Positions 1 to 11,029 of a stretch of DNA of 64,000 bases are shown here, piece by piece. The notes under the pieces are model-generated. The model had not been told where the DNA came from, ran no database searches, and saw only the letters and a program-made list of their open reading frames with translations. The translations under genes were made by a program, and so were the position numbers. Positions within the stretch are counted from its first letter, which is position 1. Every line of letters begins with the position of its first letter. The DNA comes from Gnetum montanum (Eukaryota; Streptophyta; Gnetopsida; Gnetales; Gnetaceae), in assembly GCA_015680685.1 (NCBI GenBank), contig MNCI01020571.1:7859-71858 (forward strand), written 5' to 3'.

Positions 1-1034
1 CAATTCTCCTTTTGAATCATCCCAAAATTTCACACCATTTGTCTTTCTATCTAATATGCACCATGCAACTGGCTTCTGCATTTTGAGCAAAATTTTTTCA
101 TTATGCATATGCACTTTATCGTTTGTATCAAACACATGCATAGAATCCTCAAATCTATCTCGCCCATCCGATGTTGATGGAAGTTGCATTCTCAAGCTTA
201 AAAAGTCATAATCCTCATCAGTCATCTTTCCTTCTCGTATATTCATCAAAACTTCTCTAAATCTTTGTTGTTGCAAATCATCACCCCTTTGTCGATACAC
301 AACATCCAAGGTTACAAATTTATTGAATGCCAACCACAAATTCTTCACATGCATCTGAGATGATATGTACGGTATAACATCTTTAACAGGTGGAAGCTGT
401 GCAAGATCTCCAATGAGTATCATAGATCTACCACCAAAGTTATCTAAACGATTATCTGGAAATATTTCTTTAAGTCTTTGGTCAATGCTACTAAGAATTT
501 TGCCAACTATGAAACTCATTTCATATATAATAATATACCTTAAGTATTTGTATTTATTTTGCAATGATGACAAATTTGATGCAGCCAATGGTTTGTAATC
601 TCTGATTCCAATCTTCAACGCAGAATGTACTGTAGTTGCATTAATATTATATGCTGCAGCACCAGTAGGGGCAAGCACCAATAAGCTATTCTTTCCCGAT
701 GAGCAAGTTTGACTAAATTCTTTACGAATCGTATCAATGAGATACGATTTTCCTGTACCTACTGAATCTTGAATAATCATCAATAGAGGAGAAACTTCAT
801 CCATTTCAAATTGTTGCATATAGATCAGAAAAAATAGATCAGCAAATCCAACGCAAACTGTTCATCTAATGAGGCGTATTTATGGTTTTCAACGATTCGG
901 AAAAGCCATACATGCAATGGTGAATTTAGTTTGAACTGCAAAATGCTTGGGATAAGAGCTGCCTTATATATTAAAGTATCTATATAAGGTATCAACCAGA
1001 ACTTTGAGTATTGAAACTGATGAATTGTTACCAA
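1..1034 (-). pseudogene. PIF1-like ATP-dependent DNA helicase fragment, runs off the left edge
   Basis: One minus-strand frame is open from about 840 to base 1 (about 280 codons) and continues beyond the window. In order it shows a Walker A motif (VGTGKSYLID, near 740-770), motif Ia (APTGAAA, near 650-670), a Walker B region reading IIIYEMSFIV instead of the usual IIIDExS, and motif III (GDLAQLPPV, near 375-405). The helicase middle part follows. Upstream the frame shifts: codons 825-1034 encode the expected preceding segment (YASLDEQFALDLL). This is the helicase type found in Helitron-like elements and in stand-alone PIF1 genes; no Rep domain lies in view, so I cannot choose between them. 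The Asp to Tyr change in motif II and the frameshift suggest a dead copy. Confidence 0.75.
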
Positions 1035-1882
1035 GCAGTCTCAAAATTTATCTTACAGAAGTTTTTTAAACCCATAACTCAACGGTACGAGTAGAATAAT
1101 AATAGAGGCCTGCTTTGTAAAAAAAAGCTGCAAGATGCATGATATATTCAATTAGTCAGTCAAAGAGGTAGGAATGACATTGTTAATTCCTAAACCTAAG
1201 CCACTATCTTCTACAAAGTCAAGTCAATGGATTGAAAATTTAATTCTTTTGTGACCAACAATGGCTACAACATAATGACCATTACATTTTCATATGTAGC
1301 AGCCTCCTGCAATTTCTTCTTCAGCAAAAGCAACAACAGCTTCATTTGCTTGGTAGGTTCCATCACAAGAAGACTTGACCTCCAAGGTTTCATTATGCAA
1401 CAATTTCTCCATGACTCTCCATCTTCCTTCTCTGATGGTTGATAAATCACTTTGCTGCTTTTGTTTTTCTTCTACAGTGTTTAGGGTTGCTGAACAACAT
1501 TCCGGAATTCTATGATTGAAAATTATAGATTTTTAATTCCTTGTAACTACGTGGTGAAAGCCGTCATCTCTCTGGTCTACTTGTTATAGCAAAGTTGACA
1601 AAAAAAAAATAGTGGTGGAAAAGGAAAACTCTATTTAGTCTTTACCCAGTTATAGTTGATTGCTTTTGGCCAAAAACACGAAGGGAGAAACGTGACAGAA
1701 AACGGGTAATGAAAAGGTTACGGATAAGAGAATCTAAGCAATAATCTAAAAGAGCAAAATAGGAAATACGAAAATATGAAATAGAACTGATATATGGACT
1801 TGTTTAAAGGTCCTGCAATCTCTTTTGATGTGTCAGCTCTTTTTATCATGGATTGTCCTACCATTGCCCGAACACATTATTT
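1035..1882. other. No recognisable gene
   Basis: Two short overlapping open frames on opposite strands (1251-1450) have no recognisable motif and are probably chance. I see nothing else supportable. Confidence 0.4.
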
Positions 1883-1918
1883 AGGTTGACATTTTATCTT
1901 AGGTCGACATTTTATCTT
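1883..1918. repeat. 18-bp direct tandem repeat, two copies
   Basis: The unit aggttgacattttatctt is followed at once by a second copy that differs by one C/T change. Confidence 0.85.
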
Positions 1919-2038
1919 TGCTGCTGTGATAAATGATCTTTATTGATTTGTTTAGTCTTTCTCTTACCATGAATATGTTGTATGATTTTTTCTGATCTAT
2001 TTTTGTGCTGATTTACTGCGCGCTTCAGTAGGTGCTCC

Positions 2039-2076
2039 CAATCCAATGCAAACTATTCATCTAATGAGGCGTACTN
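2039..2076 (-). other. Second copy of a helicase segment beside an ambiguous base
   Basis: About 35 bases repeat the sequence at 845-878 and, on the minus strand, encode the same YASLDE-x-FALD peptide of the PIF1-like helicase. The match stops at the window's only N, base 2076. Either a second helicase copy is truncated here or the N marks an assembly join. Confidence 0.6.
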
Positions 2077-2150
2077 AACGTATTTCTATTTTGCAATGGA
2101 CGTAACCTTTTATAACACATTAGCGTTAGTCAGCGTTATGGACAAAGTTG

Positions 2151-2216
2151 GCATTATCGAAATATGACTGGTAATGGCCTCTAGCGTTACCGAAATATGA
2201 CTGGTAATGGCCTCTC
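2151..2216. repeat. 33-bp tandem repeat, two copies
   Basis: Two adjacent units share the core cgaaatatgactggtaatgg. They differ only at a few C/T and A/G positions. Confidence 0.85.
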
Positions 2217-3559
2217 GGTGTTATTAAATAAATGCATAAAATAAAATAATAATAGAAATAAATTAAAATTAAGAAAATATTAGACTAAGTTAAAGTGCTA
2301 TAATAAAAGTGAATTAATCATGAAATTGTCTAGTTACAAGATCACTCAAATAAGACTTGGTCAATTAACTCAAATTCATGCTAGGAGCATTCATTAAATA
2401 TTTCTAAATGATATTATAAATAAGGAGATGCATCTATGTAGGCCAAAATAGCTACTATGTTAATGTTAATGTGTTGATGTAGCCTACCCTATTGTGACAT
2501 TGATGCATTGACATAGTGAACTCAATTAACGTCCATTAATAGCAATGCCTAAAGTGTGACTTAAACTAATAAACTATTATGTAACAAGACAATGAGCAAA
2601 TCATTTGAACCATCTATTATTGGCAACTCTTACATATATTATAACAAGGTAGCCAACATTCACCTCTCATTAGCTTTGAAAGCGTAAAGAAATAATATTA
2701 CTTTATGAAAAGTAACTATCCTATACCACTTTATAATAATTTAGTAATATTTAATTTTATGTTATTTTAATATTTTTTTATTATTTAGGAAACTAATATA
2801 TTGAGATGTTTGTTTTTAAAAGGACATGTTTGAAATAAAAAAGAATATTATTTGAAGTTAAACTATAATACTTTAAATAATAAATAAGTACACCAATCAC
2901 AAGATTGTATAATTGTTGGCTTTAAAAATATTTTAGATGTTAAGGTGAGGGGTAGGAGTGTTAGACCCTAAAAATATTTTTAGTAATATGCCCAAGGTAT
3001 ATAGTCAAATTAGAACTTTATAACTCAACATTGCTTACTATAATCACAACCACTTCAAATCAAGAGTCTCATCATTAGGTTGATACCTTACTATTAAATG
3101 AAAAACTTTGTTCTTCCTTATAATCCATCAAAAAATTAAGAGAAAAAAATTTAATTATTAGCAAAAATAAAAATAAAAATGATACTACCCTAGCAAACTT
3201 TACATCAATTTTAATATTCAAGGTTAGTATTTAGAAACATTTAAGTAATAAAGTTAATTGAACATCTATTCTACATATAGTTGATCACGATTTTGAATAT
3301 GGTAGTTTTGTGAGGACAAAGGCTAGGATGTAGGTGAGTGGAAGGGGGGAGCATGAATGGTATCCATTTCAATAAATTTGATTTTCAAATTAATAGTTAA
3401 TCTTTAATGTTTACTTTAACTCAAATAAGAAAAGTTGAACTTAATTAGCAACTATACAAAGTTATGGTATAAGAACTTATAGCCACTACATTGGTTTAAT
3501 ACATATTATATTTGAGATATCAATGAGAGATGACTATATATCAATAATACTTAATATAA
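2217..3559. other. AT-rich intergenic or decayed repeat DNA
   Basis: Low-complexity AT-rich sequence without open frames, LTR ends or tRNA-like boxes that I can support. Confidence 0.4.
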
Positions 3560-4760
3560 AAATAGTTTAGAACTTTTGGGGAATTCTCTTAGTGGTTTGT
3601 TGATCTCAAGGATTTCTTATAGACCTATTGTGGTAGAAATGTTTTTTTTGCTAAGTAGTGATTTGAAGATGGAAAATTCTAATGTCTTTTAGATTGTAGA
3701 GACTATGAAGAATTTTTAAGGTTTTGATTTTAATTTATTTGATGATTTATATGAATCACTATCAAAATATATTACTTCATGATACATATTTTGCATATTA
3801 TTGGATTTATTTGCCCAAATAAAGATTTTACACTAATGATTCAAGCTACCCTTGAGCACTATGAAATTAATATTTTGCATGCTTAATATTTTTCCAAATC
3901 TTTTTTGCTTATCAAACTAGCCAGTTCTAGAATGATTGAGAAATCATTGAATTTTAAAGTTTTAGAATGATACTGTTATTACTCAAGAGTGGAAAGTGGA
4001 TTTTGATCCCTATTCTTCTAATTACTCTAAAATTTCTTACTCGATTGAATTATAAAATCTTCCTCTTATTTTTCAAATTGTTAAAAGCAAAATTATTGGT
4101 ATCATTGGAACAATCTCGAATGTAGAGTCAAAAAAATTACTATATGGTATGAAGCATATATATATTATTTTGTAGAGATTGATTTATGGTAGAGCAAAAC
4201 AAAATTAAAACTCAACGTTGGTAATCAAAGGTTTTCCAAAATATCATATACTATAATTTGTAAGGATGTTGCAACTATTTTCATTGTGAAGGTCATGTTA
4301 TTGGAATTAGTCCCATTCTTAATAAAAAAGTTATTCATCAGGAAAAGAAACAAAATTTTTTTTTAAAAGGCAAATAATTGTAGTTTTGAGAAGGTACATA
4401 TGAAATCTTATTCAATAAGTTTTTAACCTTTTACTAATCCTTTTTATTATAAAGGCACTAATAAAATTTTGATATCTAAATATAATTCTTATTTAGAAAA
4501 AAAAGGAAAATTTAAGTAGGGAGCAACAATGGAAATACTGATGTAGATGGATTTCACTCAATTTAACACAAAAAGAAGAGGCTTGCACATAATGATTTCA
4601 ATTTGAAAACCTCAAAGATATCTCCTTTTATCTTTCTACTTTTGCTACTATTCCAATTTTTTTTTAATTTTATAATGCTTTTCCACTTATTAGTGAGATA
4701 GATTAAGAGGAAAATGCTAAGCTTGAAAAGTCAAAGATGGGGGCCTCCTCCCCCACATCT
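3560..4760 (+). pseudogene. LINE ORF1 remnant (DUF4283-like region plus zinc knuckle)
   Basis: Broken frames near 3985-4150 give WKVDFDPYSSN followed by NLPLIFQ and IIGIIGTISNVE. This is the pattern of the DUF4283 region of plant LINE ORF1 proteins (W..DFDPY, then xLPL, then IGxxIG). Near 4261-4318 a peptide NYFHCEGHVIGIS matches a CCHC knuckle in which the first Cys reads Tyr and the last reads Ser. ORF1 of plant LINEs binds the element RNA. Stops and frame changes throughout make this a pseudogene. It lies just upstream of matching ORF2 endonuclease sequence on the same strand, so the two belong to one element. Confidence 0.6.
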
Positions 4761-4769
4761 CAATGTTAG

Positions 4770-5545
4770 TTTTATTATGAAATGTATGGGGTCTTTTTGA
4801 TAGGTTTTGAGCAAATATTATTAGGGAATATCTTTCAAACCAACATTTATCTCCATATTTTCCTTTCTTGCAAGAAATTAAGATTTAAAATTGCATTGTT
4901 TTTTCTACTGCTCATGAAGTTAATAAAGGAGGTGCTGGTATTCTTATTAATAAAAATTGAATTGGAAAAGTTTTGAATGCTAATTTTGACAACCTTGAAA
5001 GAGTTATTTAGATTACTTGTTATGATGAAAAAGGAGACTTTGGACTCTATAATATTTGTGCTCCTAATAATTTGAAAGATCGATAAGATATTTGAAAATA
5101 TCTTCTATCTCTGCTGAAAGTTCCTTAAATAGTTGGAGGTGATTTTAATATGGTTGAAAGTCATTTAGATAAACTTGGTATCTTCCTCCTAATATGTCTT
5201 CTCAATAAAAAGAATATTGGTGCAACTTTAAAGAAAAACATTTTCTTTCTCATGTTAGCTCTTTATTCCCATATCATTCAAATTATAAGCATTATACTTG
5301 GTTTAATTATCAATAATAAAATCATAGAATTTACTATCAACTTAATAGATTTTACATATTTAATGTTTTCTCTTGAAAGCTTACAAGGAAAGTAGAGGTG
5401 CATACATATGCTACTTTGTCATACCATTTTCCTATTAGCATTTTACTTTCTAGAATTAATTCTTCTACCTTTTGAAAGCATGAGCTTTTTCATATGAATG
5501 CTAATATGTTTAGAGGATCCAATGAGAAAAATATTTTAAAGTTGG
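4770..5545 (+). pseudogene. LINE ORF2 N-terminal endonuclease (APE-type) remnant
   Basis: Frames disrupted by stops and shifts preserve the hallmarks of the plant LINE endonuclease in order: LQEIK (catalytic Glu region, about 4864), STAHEVNKGGAGILIN (about 4895-4955), NICAPNN, then GGDFNMVE (about 5134-5160), a YTWFN-like segment, RFYIFNVF, and finally SYHFPISIL (about 5415-5450), where the family has SDHxPI. This endonuclease nicks target DNA for target-primed reverse transcription. The RT part is absent: the sequence switches near 5550-5560 to the inverted gypsy element E, so the LINE is cut at its 3' side. Confidence 0.7.
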
Positions 5546-5559
5546 TTTCTACTCTGAGC

Positions 5560-6829
5560 CCATTTATGATGTGGTAGAGTTGTTCCCTCTTGAGAATAAC
5601 CATGACTAGGGCCAATGTAAAAGAGAATACTATTTGCCCATGGTGGTATCCAAGGGTTCATGTGTTCCCTATTTCCAACCTTGGATTTGCTTTCTTAGGT
5701 TAGATACTTTGGAGTACATCTGATATTTGTCATTAAATAGTTCTAGCATGGTACTCCATCTGTGAATGGATTCTAGCTCCAAGGACCAGTACTAACCTTC
5801 TGCTTTCTTAATGAGTGTCTTGGGGAATAGCTTAACTTTTTGCCTAGAATTCTTGATGTTTCATAAGGCATAGGCATTGTGAAAGGCTTGTAGATGGTTC
5901 TATGGATCAAAGTTATATCCCCCTTCAAATCTTGGGATATTGTCCATGTCTAAGCACTTGATTCAACTATCTTTCACATGCCTAGTTTGGATCTTAAATA
6001 CCTCTATGATGTTAAGCATACTTCAAGTTGTTAATAAAGGTTCATCATCATCATCATTTTATTATTGCTGATGATGTCCTTTGTTATCCCTTTGATTATT
6101 GTGGGCATGGAAATTAGTATTATTGCCTAGATGCTCACCTCCATCACGGTTATTCCTTCTATGGCAGCTTTCAGAATTAGAAGAGGAAGAAGAAGCAGAT
6201 GAAAATGAAGAAAGAAAAGAGGAAGGAGGAATGCCACTACCATGGTTTCTGCCAATTCCCCTTGGGTTATCATAGCCACATACATTAGTTTTTCCATTAT
6301 CATGATGCTTGTTCAACCCCATGTCTTAACTACCATCTTTCCTTGAACCTGAATTGTGGATTATAGATTGTAGATTTAGGGTCACACCCTCATCACTAGT
6401 AACAAAGGGTAGAGAATATTCATGATGAGATCTCTTAGAGGAAGGGTCCTCATTGTCATCTTAGTTTAGTAGGAATAAGGGATTTGTGAACTATTTCCCC
6501 TTTGCATCCTCATGATGCTTCTCCTAATGTTGATCTTGCTGACGTTGTGTTTTAGTGGGATAGTAGTCTTTAGTGTCATAACCATTCACAATGTATTCCT
6601 CTTAAAGATCCAAGATACCTAACTTCTTCAGAGTTTGAAGCAGCATCTCGGGCACAGATCAATCGGGAGGCAATACAATGTTGCCTTCCATGTCACGCCA
6701 TCATAGTTGCTCATCCTGATGTAGGATGTAGGTGAAATCAGGTACAAACTTATTTGGATGAGTATATATCACTTTACATTCTTGTGGAACCAATAGTTCC
6801 ATATCATGTCTTTTATGAGAAGAAGACAT
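5560..6829 (-). pseudogene. Gypsy element E: gag remnant
   Basis: The minus-strand frame starts with ATG at 6829-6827 (MSSSHKRHDMELL), about 130 bases after the primer-binding site. It continues through DFTYILHQDEQL and AKGK, a Ser-rich run at 6062-6322, and the core gag segment (DMDNI, NFDPQ, HLQAF-type motifs) with many stops down to about 5560. It aligns with the gag of A, B and D in this window. Its N-terminal half is the best guide to the split gag of element A. Gag forms the virus-like particle and binds genomic RNA. The pol part is missing because the element is cut at its junction with the LINE. Confidence 0.7.
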
Positions 6830-6959
6830 TTTGCAAACAAATAAGGTATGAGTGTGCTTTTGTATTTATATTATTTGGGAATGATATTGACCTTGGGGTA
6901 CGTCCAATGATATTAATGATATCCACTAAACCTAGATAGCAATGTTTCAACAAATAGAG

Positions 6960-6977
6960 TCCCTGAAAATGGCACTA
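6960..6977 (-). promoter_or_regulatory. Primer-binding site of element E, tRNA-Asp type
   Basis: The minus strand reads TAGTGCCATTTTCAGGGA. The canonical plant tRNA-Asp site is TGGCGCCGTTGCCGGGGA; about 12 of 18 positions agree and most differences are transitions. It follows the LTR end after one base. Confidence 0.65.
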
Positions 6978-6978
6978 A

Positions 6979-7871
6979 TCATGAGTGGTGAAGGGTACCC
7001 CTATGCCCAACCATACAAATCATAGAGTGCACATGTGCGATTCGGTCAAATTCCATGGACTCTCTAGTTTTCGGTGCACTAGTCTTTTAGGAAGTGAATT
7101 TTATCCTAATGGTTGTTCGTTGTCTTCCCAATTACACTTGTGAAGTACAAAGGTATGATTAAGTGTAATCGAGGCATATGATTTTTATCATTTTATGTTT
7201 TATGTTCTTTGGAGCTTAAAGAGATAGAAAAAGTAATTTAATGACTAATTTGATTTAACTAACTAACCGATCTCTAACTAGTCCTAATATAAGCATCTAG
7301 TTCCACTTTCCATACATGTCCTGAACCCCACCTATCCACTTCTAGGTTACCAAGCACTATGCTACTGGGCATACCAAGCAATAACGTTGCTAGAATTACC
7401 AAGTGAATACATGTTATGCTCAAAGCAGTCATACTTATGTATTTAATCTATCTAGCTTATCTCACTTAATTAGCTTAATTACTGAAAAGCATTAAATAAA
7501 TAATTGAAAACATTAAATGCATGAATAAAATAGCTAAACTATGTAGAATGCTGTAAGGTTTATTAAGAAGCTTGTCTTTATTGTTGTACATACTGTTGTG
7601 CTCAGGTACAACAATGCTTGAATAAAGATCTATACACTTAATGGCTCCTGCTGTGGGCACTTGGGAAAATATTCCAACTTTCGAATGGAAAAACTACAAG
7701 AGCTCTACTACTACTATGAATCTCTTTCCATAAATGCAATTAGTGAGCACATATTTATAGGCAAGAATAGACCTTGCATCGATGAGGCCTAGTCAACACA
7801 TGAAACAATGTGTCAACTAGGCCCTGTCCTAGTTATGGGGCCTTGTTGATGTAGCCATTCGCAACTCATCA
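6979..7871 (-). repeat. 5' LTR of element E
   Basis: The minus-strand LTR of 893 bp starts TGATGAG and ends CTCATGA. It matches the plus-strand LTR at 39479-40312 across its length, including the region with repeated 'cttggtaat' words. It has a TATA box (CTATAAATAT, 7751-7760) and an AATAAA signal (7577-7582). It appears to have inserted into the 5' LTR of element A, whose last 151 bp begin directly at 7872. Confidence 0.8.
7751..7760 (-). promoter_or_regulatory. TATA box in the E LTR
   Basis: CTATAAATAT on the minus strand lies upstream of the AATAAA at 7577-7582. This is the usual U3 then R order of an LTR. Confidence 0.6.
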
Positions 7872-8022
7872 TAAGTGAAGCCAAAAAGACAATGATCATG
7901 TCCATAGTTCACCATCTTTACTATTGACATTTGGAGAGCTAAAGTCCATGGGATTTGACTAGATCGTTAGTGAATGCTTGTGATTCGTATGGTTGGGCAT
8001 AGAAACTACTCATTACTCATCA
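7872..8022 (+). repeat. 5' LTR of element A, last 151 bp only
   Basis: The sequence matches 40160-40312, the end of the 3' LTR of A, and ends CTCATCA just before the primer-binding site. The upstream part is missing, replaced by element E in inverted orientation. Confidence 0.75.
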
Positions 8023-8023
8023 T

Positions 8024-8041
8024 TGGTACTATTGCTGGGGA
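8024..8041 (+). promoter_or_regulatory. Primer-binding site of element A, tRNA-Asp type
   Basis: TGGTACTATTGCTGGGGA matches the tRNA-Asp site TGGCGCCGTTGCCGGGGA apart from mostly C to T and G to A changes. It lies one base after the LTR end. Confidence 0.75.
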
Positions 8042-8172
8042 TTTTAGTAACTAAGTACACTACCTAGAGGAGATAGGGAAATCATTCATAGATGTTGTAA
8101 AAGGAACCTAACACTAACATCATTAAAAATAAGGAAAATAACAAAAGCAAACTATTTTTCTCAATCATTGAT

Positions 8173-8516
8173 ATGGCTTCCTTTCACAGGGAAGACTCTC
8201 CACCACTGTTTGTAGGTGAATCCAATCAACAGAGATAGGAAGGCCATAAGATGCTAGTGCCTCAATAATTTAAGATGGTCTACACTCATCTAGATGCCTA
8301 CACTTTGGACTTCACCTTCATCCTACACCAGGATGAGTAGTTATGATGGAGGAACATGAAGGCAACATCGTGTTGCCTCTCGACCAGTCTATTTTTGCAA
8401 TGTTATTGAACAATCTTATTAAGTTGGGCATTGCAAGACTCAATGCAGAGTACGAAGTGTAGGATCATGCTTATTAGGACTATCATCTCACAGAAGCACA
8501 AAAAAAGAAATATTGG
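8173..8516 (+). pseudogene. Element A gag, N-terminal part
   Basis: ATG at 8173 opens MASFHREDSPPLFVGESN. After a stop and shift, the segment DFTFILHQDE aligns with DFTYILHQDE of the E gag, and the final codons EAQKKKYW align with its TKTQRQQD. The frame is cut at 8516 by insertion C and resumes at 20016 with an AAKGKQF segment equivalent to the DAKGK of E. The distance in residues is the same as in E, which shows the cut is an insertion and not an end. Confidence 0.7.
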
Positions 8517-10240
8517 TGATGAGCTAGGAAAAATTTGGTGCTAGATACCTTTAAAATTTATTTTTCTTTCTTTCATTGTAGAAATTATCACCTCATCTGT
8601 GATTGATCCACCAGTTGTATCTTCTGGAGGAACGGTTAAAAGTCAAAGGATCATCAAGCCAATAAATAATTAGAATTGAATTCAATAAAATTCCACACTT
8701 ATGAATATCACTCCTAAGTAAAATTATAAATTTTCATCCTAACTTCTAACATTAAGTTTAAGAATGAAAATTAACAATTAAATCAAATTGAAATTATAAA
8801 CATAAATTTCAAAGATCATAAGGGAGACTTTGCCTAAATTGCAATTTTGTCTCGCTATCTTTACAATGCAACAACTTTGATCATCAGATGATGGACTCCA
8901 AGAATTGCCTCAAGGCTTAGTAGATCTTTAATATGAATTACAAAAGGAATTAATCTCAACTTGATGTGAAATTTCTTAGGTATTAATTCCTTCTCCTCGT
9001 CCGTTGTCTCAATAAAATCTTTTCTATGCTTCCCCTTCTCAATAAAATATGGGATGTATTATTTATACCCCATAATGTTTCAAAAATAAATAAATTAAAA
9101 ATGAATTAATAAAGTGTCAATCCATAATAATATGGGTAGTACCAAGTTGGTTATCGATATTTTTGATTAATACGAAATCTTCAGAAGTGGTGGAGATAAT
9201 CTTATCATATGTTAAACCATATAATGATGTAGAGATGTTGCATGTCGGATTTGGAGTTTAGATTCCTTGGAAACTTGACCTTGCCATGAGGGATGTAGGG
9301 TTGCCATGTTGTAGGATTAGAGGTTTCCAATGGATGTAAGGATGGACCCTTGCAGAGAGTTGACCACCAACATGAGCAATTACAGTTTGCCCAAATTACA
9401 AATCTTGGACTAGATCAGATTATTCTTCATGAATGCTTACATGGCAAGCACAAATTCGAAGCACAACAGATCCAGGTGGAGCTTCAGCTTGCTACCTATT
9501 GTCATGAAGTCTATGATCAGTTGCATATTTTTTCAAGAGTTTTTTGGCCTCTGCGACTATGATGGAGAAAACGACCATCATCATTGGCTCCTACCTTCTT
9601 GCTCTCATTTTCCCAAAGTGGTTAGATGGCAAACAAAGGTGGCATGCTACGATCATTATCAGCAAATTCTAGCAAAAATATATCTTTGATGTTGTACAGC
9701 TTCATGTGGGATGTGCCTCAACAATGAGCACCTACGTGAGGTTGACGCTATCGTTGATGTTGAGGAGAGATGAGAATTGGATGAAGCCATAGTAGATGCA
9801 TGAGATGTGGCCCATCATGATACACAAGTGCTAAACCATGGTGCAGTTGAACACCATGTCAATGTGCTTTTTTTGTGCTAGGTACTCAAATTCTTACATG
9901 TCATGCCCCTTCATGAACAGTTGTGATTCCTCCATCACTGCCACCTGGAAATGCTACCATGTGTCCATGAACACTTAATCATCGTTCATTAGTAGTAATG
10001 GTCCTCATGATCCACCGTCATCATTCTCAAGGTGCTTGGCCACTAGCATTAGCACGTAGTAGTGCTCACCATCTCTCACATGGTAGCTCAGCACGTTGTG
10101 ACATGTCAGAATGCACAGGATATGACCTAGCATGGCATGTGTGTTAGGGTTTTCTATGTTAACTTCTAGTCTCTCCATGATTTGTAGTGACATTAGGTGC
10201 TAGTGTTATACTCAAGTTCTAAGATAATGGCATTGAGAGT
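8517..10240 (-). repeat. 3' LTR of element C, truncated
   Basis: About 1.7 kb is collinear with 17772-19470 (for example tgctagatacctttaaaatt against tgctagatatctttaaaatt). The similarity fades at about 10205-10240, within the O-methyltransferase fragment, while the right copy continues to 20010. The left LTR has therefore lost its U3-proximal 0.5 kb or is rearranged there. Confidence 0.65.
9680..10240 (-). pseudogene. Caffeate O-methyltransferase-like fragment in the 3' LTR of C
   Basis: Minus-strand codons read ERLEVNIENPNTHAMLGHIL, then ILTCHNVLSYHV, VAKHLENDDGGSLGPLLLMN and DMVFNC. These align with the N-terminal dimerisation region of plant caffeic acid O-methyltransferases (NPxxxxMLDRILRLL, GPLxLMNxDKVLMESW, FNxVFN). 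The fragment runs on to a degenerate SAM-binding region near 9690-9770. In the family the enzyme methylates phenolic hydroxyls with S-adenosylmethionine in lignin and phenylpropanoid pathways. Stops and lack of the catalytic C-terminal part make it a pseudogene. A second copy lies in the other LTR. Confidence 0.7.
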
Positions 10241-11029
10241 AGGTTGGTAATTAGTGCCTAATCCTTAAACACTCTGCTTATAGAAGGGGATCCTTGTGGG
10301 ATGCTTGAAATTGTGAGCTTGAAGCATTGCCCCAATTATAAGGTTCTTGTGGGAGTGGGGCTTAGCTCATGAATGAAGGTTCTTGTGGGGTCATTTTTTT
10401 TTTCATTTCTTACTTTTTTTTTCTTTTCTCTCTTGTTTTTTTCTTTTTCTTTTTTCTTTTTTCTTTTTTCTTTTTTTTTTGCAAGAAATTTAATATCTAA
10501 CCGACTTCAACCATGAGGTTCTTGTGGGAGCCAATTTCATTTTGTAAGGGTTGCTCACATGGCTTAATATAGATAGATGCCTTTTATTACCGAAGAAACT
10601 AGGTCCAATATAACACACCCTTTCCACCTTAGTGACTCATCTAAGTAAGTATTTAATAGAAACCAAACACTAATAATTATTATCTTAAACTAAGCTATTT
10701 AGCCACATTGACTTATGAATAGTGTACTTAAAGAATATTGTTTAGAAACAATGTAGTTTATTATGTGTAAGAAAGTTATTAGTCTAAGGCTCACCCTTAG
10801 TTGGATTTTGGGTTTAAACCTACCTATTTCAAGGTAGGAGGAGTTTTCCTTCTTCCTTACATTCTAGACATGATGCTACCAAATTCTTTATAGTCTCAAC
10901 TAACAATAGAATGTCGTATTTCCCTCTACATTTTTCAAAGAAAAATTTGTAGACTATAAATAATTCTTTATTAGCTTATTTAATGACATAAGAGTCTTTT
11001 TGAGGGGTATGTTTGAGAGCTAAGACTTT
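10241..11029 (-). other. Element C 3' region without recognised coding
   Basis: No frame or domain is recognisable. The phrase ttcttgtgggag or close variants occurs several times (about 10280-10530). A long T/C run at 10389-10480 is, on the element's strand, an A/G purine tract. Confidence 0.4.
10389..10480. repeat. Polypyrimidine/polypurine microsatellite-like tract
   Basis: About 90 bases of almost only T with scattered C, with irregular CTTTTTT units. It is purine-rich on the strand of element C. Confidence 0.8.

Noticed and set aside
1251-1450. Overlapping 60-codon frames on both strands
   Set aside because: Too short, complementary to each other, no motif.
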